Below are positions 60,519 to 64,000 of a stretch of DNA of 64,000 bases, in pieces; position 1 is the first letter of the stretch, and each line of letters opens with the position of its first letter. Below the pieces are notes generated by a model. The model had not been told where the DNA came from. It made no database searches and saw only the letters and a list, made by a program, of their open reading frames with translations. The position numbers and the translations under genes were made by a program. Source of the DNA: Polytrichum commune. Its lineage: Eukaryota > Streptophyta > Polytrichopsida > Polytrichales > Polytrichaceae. The stretch spans positions 27,559,666-27,623,665 of the forward strand of contig OX485807.1 in assembly GCA_950295325.1 (NCBI GenBank), given 5' to 3'.

Positions 60519-61044
60519 TGCCCCCTCCCCACCTGACTTTTATCAAATAACCAAAGTTTTTTCTTAAAACCTGGCTAAATCTCTCTCGGTTATAAAGGAG
60601 GCATCCGGTTGTTCCAATGCACCTACAAGAACTTGTTCCAGAGATTTTTCAGTAGGTTTTAGTTAAGTAGCTTTCACACATGTTCATGGTTTTGTTTATC
60701 GAGCAATGAATGTTGGGTGGTTTCTGCCCCATCCCCAAATGCCTTACTACTCACCTATCTTACCATCGGTTTTTGTTAATGAAGCTCCTCGTGCCCTCAT
60801 AGCTAAAACTAAAAAGCCACCGATCACAAGGACGGGAAACGACACTTTTAAAAGTCATGTATTCTTGCCTCATGTCCAGGTACCGATGGGAGGGTCAGTG
60901 CTTGGGGCTGAAAACCTCCAGTTTTAAGCCATGCCACATCATTTGCCAACGAGGCTCGGCACTAGATAATGCCGATGGTGTGGAGGCCGTGTTTTTTAGA
61001 ACCAACTCCTAGGCTTCGCTAAAGTCAGGTGGGGAGGGGGGGCG
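60519..61044. mobile_element. DNA transposon with TGCCCCCTCCCC ends, copy 2
   Basis: The 526-bp copy of the element at 37706-38218 is in the same orientation, with ends TGCCCCCTCCCCACCTGAC and GTCAGGTGGGGAGGG. TAA flanks both sides (60516-60518 and 61045-61047). It has no transposase frame. Confidence 0.82.
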
Positions 61045-61082
61045 TAAAGCTTGAAATCCTCATTTGTTGTCGATAGGAGGCT

Positions 61083-61497
61083 CTACAGGGACTCACGGAA
61101 CCAATTGAGCTCATTCACAGCATCTCGATCCCTGTCCCATTGAATCCGAGGTTGCGACCTCTTCCTGGAGGGTGGGAGCACGGCCATGCCAATGCAATGG
61201 GTGGAAGCTGGAGCTCGAGCTCGGTCCATGGCGACTCCACTGGCTGCCCTAACCAGTTCCTCGGAGGAGCTCAGATCTTCATCATCGGCATGCACTTGTT
61301 TCCCTTTGTTGGTAGCGTTGCAGCCAAGAATTACAGGAGGGAGAATGCATGAGATTCTAATTGATGAATCAACTTCTGAGACTCCTGCCACTCCACTGTT
61401 TGACACAGTCGATCATATAAGAGCACACCTTTACGAGCGGATTGTCATGACCTGGATTTTAGAGAGCCGGAGGTGCCAATGCACGTCAAGATTTTGA
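61083..61497. other. unassigned GC-richer open frames
   Basis: Open frames overlap on both strands (minus 61083-61406, 107 aa; plus 61186-61497, 103 aa). The plus frame from MATPLAALTSSSEELRSSSS looks like a possible organelle-targeting start, but nothing downstream was recognised and I cannot choose a strand. The block could be a captured gene fragment. I do not call it a gene. Confidence 0.25.
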
Positions 61498-61606
61498 AAA
61501 CCAAATGGCAGATGATAGGGGAACGCGCATCAGATTTTGCAGTCCAGGATGAAGGGAGCTCTGCTTGGCTACTTTATGCTACAGAGATTTGTGGAGTGGG
61601 AACACA

Positions 61607-61634
61607 ATGTATGTATGTATGTATGTATGTATGT
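61607..61634 (+). repeat. (ATGT)7 microsatellite
   Basis: Seven ATGT units in a row. Confidence 0.95.
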
Positions 61635-62840
61635 AGTAACATTTTCAAATGGAGAGTGAATGAACTTGAAAGCATGAATTTGGGAATAGACTGTGCATGT
61701 CATGAGAAGCATTTGTGAGGATGTGCAAGATACTCCAACTGGTGTTGAAGACGCGATCGTTACTCATCATGTGATGGAAAAAAACCTTGACTTTGAATTG
61801 AATTTGAAGTTGAAGTTGAATTTGAATTGAAAATTAGACAATGGAGATGATTTGTGGCAAAGCCATACAAGAGGTCCTCTCCTCTCCCAAGGGCCTCCAA
61901 ACATGCGTGCCCCTCATTTGGACTAAATCCAAGTTCACATTCAATGTTGCATCAACGTCTACGCATGCCAAGAAGAAGCAAAAGTTCGATATGACAAACA
62001 TTTGACACATTTATCAGGAGGACATTTCACAACACCCCCATCCCCCTGGCCGCTTGGCCCTAGTGAAGATTGGGAGAGACTTCCCACTTTCCTTCCACTC
62101 TCTAATTTGTTTCCAACACACAAGAAACTGATTAGTATGCAAGAGAGTTTTTGAGGGATGAGCAAAGATGAGCATGCAAAGGTTGGTTTCCACTATATGT
62201 ACAAGAATTGAAAACATTTTCAATTAAAAGTTTAGACATGGGCGTTACAAAATAAATTTCAAGTGTGAAGCCCTATTGGGCAAGGAGCGAACCCGCTCTA
62301 TGGTGTCCAGCCATATCTGACGTAATGACTAGAATTGAGTTTTTGGAAATATCTAGATGGATGACATTCTTGTGAATATGGATGGGACATCACCATCATG
62401 TGACCAATTGTATGAGTGTAGGTGGTTATTGGATGTATTCCAAGATTGTTGCAAGAAGAATTGAAATTTAGGAAAAGAGTTGACAACCGACAAGATGATG
62501 GTGCCCTCTAAGGGGAAGTATTATCCTCTCATTATCCTATAAAACAACATCTCCCTAACAAGCCGGTGAAGTGGGGATTGAAGGTATGTTTTTATTATTG
62601 TTGTTGTTGTTGTTGTTGTTGTTCATGTTGCCCTTCAAGTGGTTTGACATTCATTATATACTAAGACATATGCTATAAAATTATCACTCTTTGTATTTGA
62701 ATGTGTCCTTCAATTGGTTTGACACTTATTGGGTTCTAATTTGTATGCTAACAATTTCCTTGTGTCAATGTGGTATTATATTGTAGATATGGTGTTTGTG
62801 CGATGCAAATAGAAAACATTTGTACAACTTTGATGTGTAT
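61635..62840. other. intergenic, no recognised gene
   Basis: AT-rich sequence with short simple repeats (TTGAA-type at about 61790-61830 and TTG-type near 62600-62622). No gene or element recognised. Confidence 0.5.
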
Positions 62841-64000
62841 GGGGTCACTTCACACACAAGACCAAAGGCCCGTGACCATCGCACTCTAAGATCACTCATT
62901 GGTCAAGAAGGTTGAAATTAACCGTCCAAGTTCACCTCACACCAAAACGTGAAGGCCTAACTAAGGGCCCAAAAAATTAACACGAATGAAAAAGCTTACA
63001 CGGATCCCCACATGGCATACTATAAACAACGTTTCATGGTTTTCCGGAACTTACATCAAGCCCACCTCCAAGAGGTAGACCTGACACAAATTCCAAAAAA
63101 ACCATGTCATTTCTAGAAAAATGGTTTTCCCATTTCTCATAGTAGGGCCTTTGGATGACAATCAAGGGCCTTACAATTACATGATCACAACCCTTGGCTT
63201 GTGCGTGAAGTGGCCTGTGACTATCGCATTTTAAGATCTCTCATTGGTCAAAAAGGTTGAAACCGTCCAAGTTCACCTCACACCAAAAGGTGAAGGCCTA
63301 ACTAAGGGCCCAAAGAAATTAACATGAATGAAAAGCTTACACGGATCCCCACATGGCATACTATAAACAACGTTTCATGGTTTTCTGGAATTTGCGTCAA
63401 GCCCACCTCCAAGAGGTGGACGTGACACAAATTCCAAAAAACCATGTTAGTTTCTACACACATGGGTTTCCATTTCTTATAATAGGGCCTTTGGATGAGA
63501 GTCAAGGACCTTACAATTACACGATCACAACCCTTGGCTCATGCGTGAAGTGGCCCTCAATTAAGTTTCTTCTTCTTCTTCTTCTTCTTCTTCTTGGATG
63601 ATAGTCAAGGGCCTTACAATTACATGATCACAACCCTTGGCTTGGGCGTGAAGTGGCCCTCAGTTAAGTTTGGTGTTCTCAATTAAGTTTGTTGTTATCG
63701 TTGTCGTCATTGTTGTTCTCTTTGGATGAGAGTCAAGGGCCTTACAATTACATGATCACGGCCCTTGGCTCGTGCATGGAGTGACCCTTAGTTAAGTTTG
63801 ACATTCTCAATTAAGTAAGTTTGTTGTTGTCGTTGTTGTTCTCTTTGGATGAGAGTCAAGGGCCTTACAATTACATGATCACGGCCCTTGGCTCGTGCAT
63901 GGAGTGACCCTTAGTTAAGTTTGACATTCTCAATTAAGTAAGTTTGTTGTTGTTGTTCTCTTTGGATGATAGTCAAGAACCTTACAATTACATGATCATG
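62841..64000 (+). repeat. nested tandem array, continues past the window
   Basis: Two large units of 341 bp (CATGGCATACTATAAAC at 63011 and 63352) share CACCTCCAAGAGGT and GGCCTAACTAAGGGCCCAAA. They are followed by shorter units starting TTGGATGANAGTCAAGG at 63491, 63594, 63722, 63845 and 63962 (spacing 103-128 bp), each with CTTACAATTACATGATCA and a (CTT)n, (GTT)n or (GTC)n spacer of variable length. The larger units are the reverse complement of the element in the last FAH intron. Confidence 0.85.

Noticed and set aside
1-64000. CRISPR arrays, bacterial operons, organellar genes
   Set aside because: No short regular repeat-spacer arrays or prokaryotic gene clusters; tandem repeats found have no unique spacers of constant size.

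Overview
The window is nuclear DNA of a land plant. Four protein-coding genes are split by many short GT-AG introns, two of them have plastid transit-like N termini, there is one U6 snRNA gene with a plant-type Pol III promoter, and the rest is AT-rich DNA full of decayed transposons. The moderate intron sizes (about 60-860 bp), a Tc1-type transposase relic and a non-LTR-type RNase H relic would suit a bryophyte or another non-seed plant, but this placement is weak. No prokaryotic operon, CRISPR array or organellar gene is present.

Layout. 1-3.9 kb: gene-free repeats. 3.9-10 kb: plus-strand gene for a three-finger RanBP2-type zinc-finger protein (312 aa, nine coding exons; the stop codon is the first triplet of a tenth). 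10-19.4 kb: transposon graveyard with a pogo/Tigger-like transposase C-terminal relic (12.8-13.2 kb), a Tc1-like relic (14.7-15.6 kb), a 786-bp CAGT/ACTG-ended element carrying a CENP-B-type DNA-binding fragment (16.8-17.6 kb) and an RNase H relic (17.8-18.7 kb). 19.46-21.24 kb: minus-strand gene for a plastid-targeted protein, probably PAP/fibrillin-like. 21.7-29.4 kb: a fold-back element, a 269-bp relative of the 16.8-kb element, dispersed repeats and a GC-rich GGGAAC minisatellite. 30.5-36.75 kb: plus-strand MATE transporter gene of the chloroplast EDS5/EDS5H type (701 aa, 14 exons). 37.7-38.2 kb: DNA transposon with a second copy at 60.5-61.0 kb. 38.8 kb: U6 snRNA gene followed at once by a 115-124-bp tandem array.

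40.1-48.4 kb is one large minus-strand Ty3/gypsy-type complex: LTR, internal region, LTR, second internal region, and a 21-bp LTR stub, bounded by the same 5-bp target duplication (GACTT). It is therefore a tandem dimer at one insertion site. Inside it are a TTA-flanked MITE with a long internal palindrome, a 315-bp inverted-repeat element present in one LTR and missing from the other with an ACT-ACT junction, a six-fold 45-bp in-frame amplification in the integrase remnant, and a 56-bp minisatellite with five units in one half and seven in the other.

51.3-57.1 kb: plus-strand fumarylacetoacetase gene (431 aa, 14 exons), the last step of tyrosine breakdown. 57.1-64 kb: repeats, ending in a tandem array that runs off the window and is related to a repeat inside the last intron of the fumarylacetoacetase gene.

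The four genes show no obvious shared pathway and are ordinary conserved plant genes set in transposon-rich DNA. The most unusual content is the structure of the 40-48 kb retroelement and the small inverted-repeat elements in and around it.
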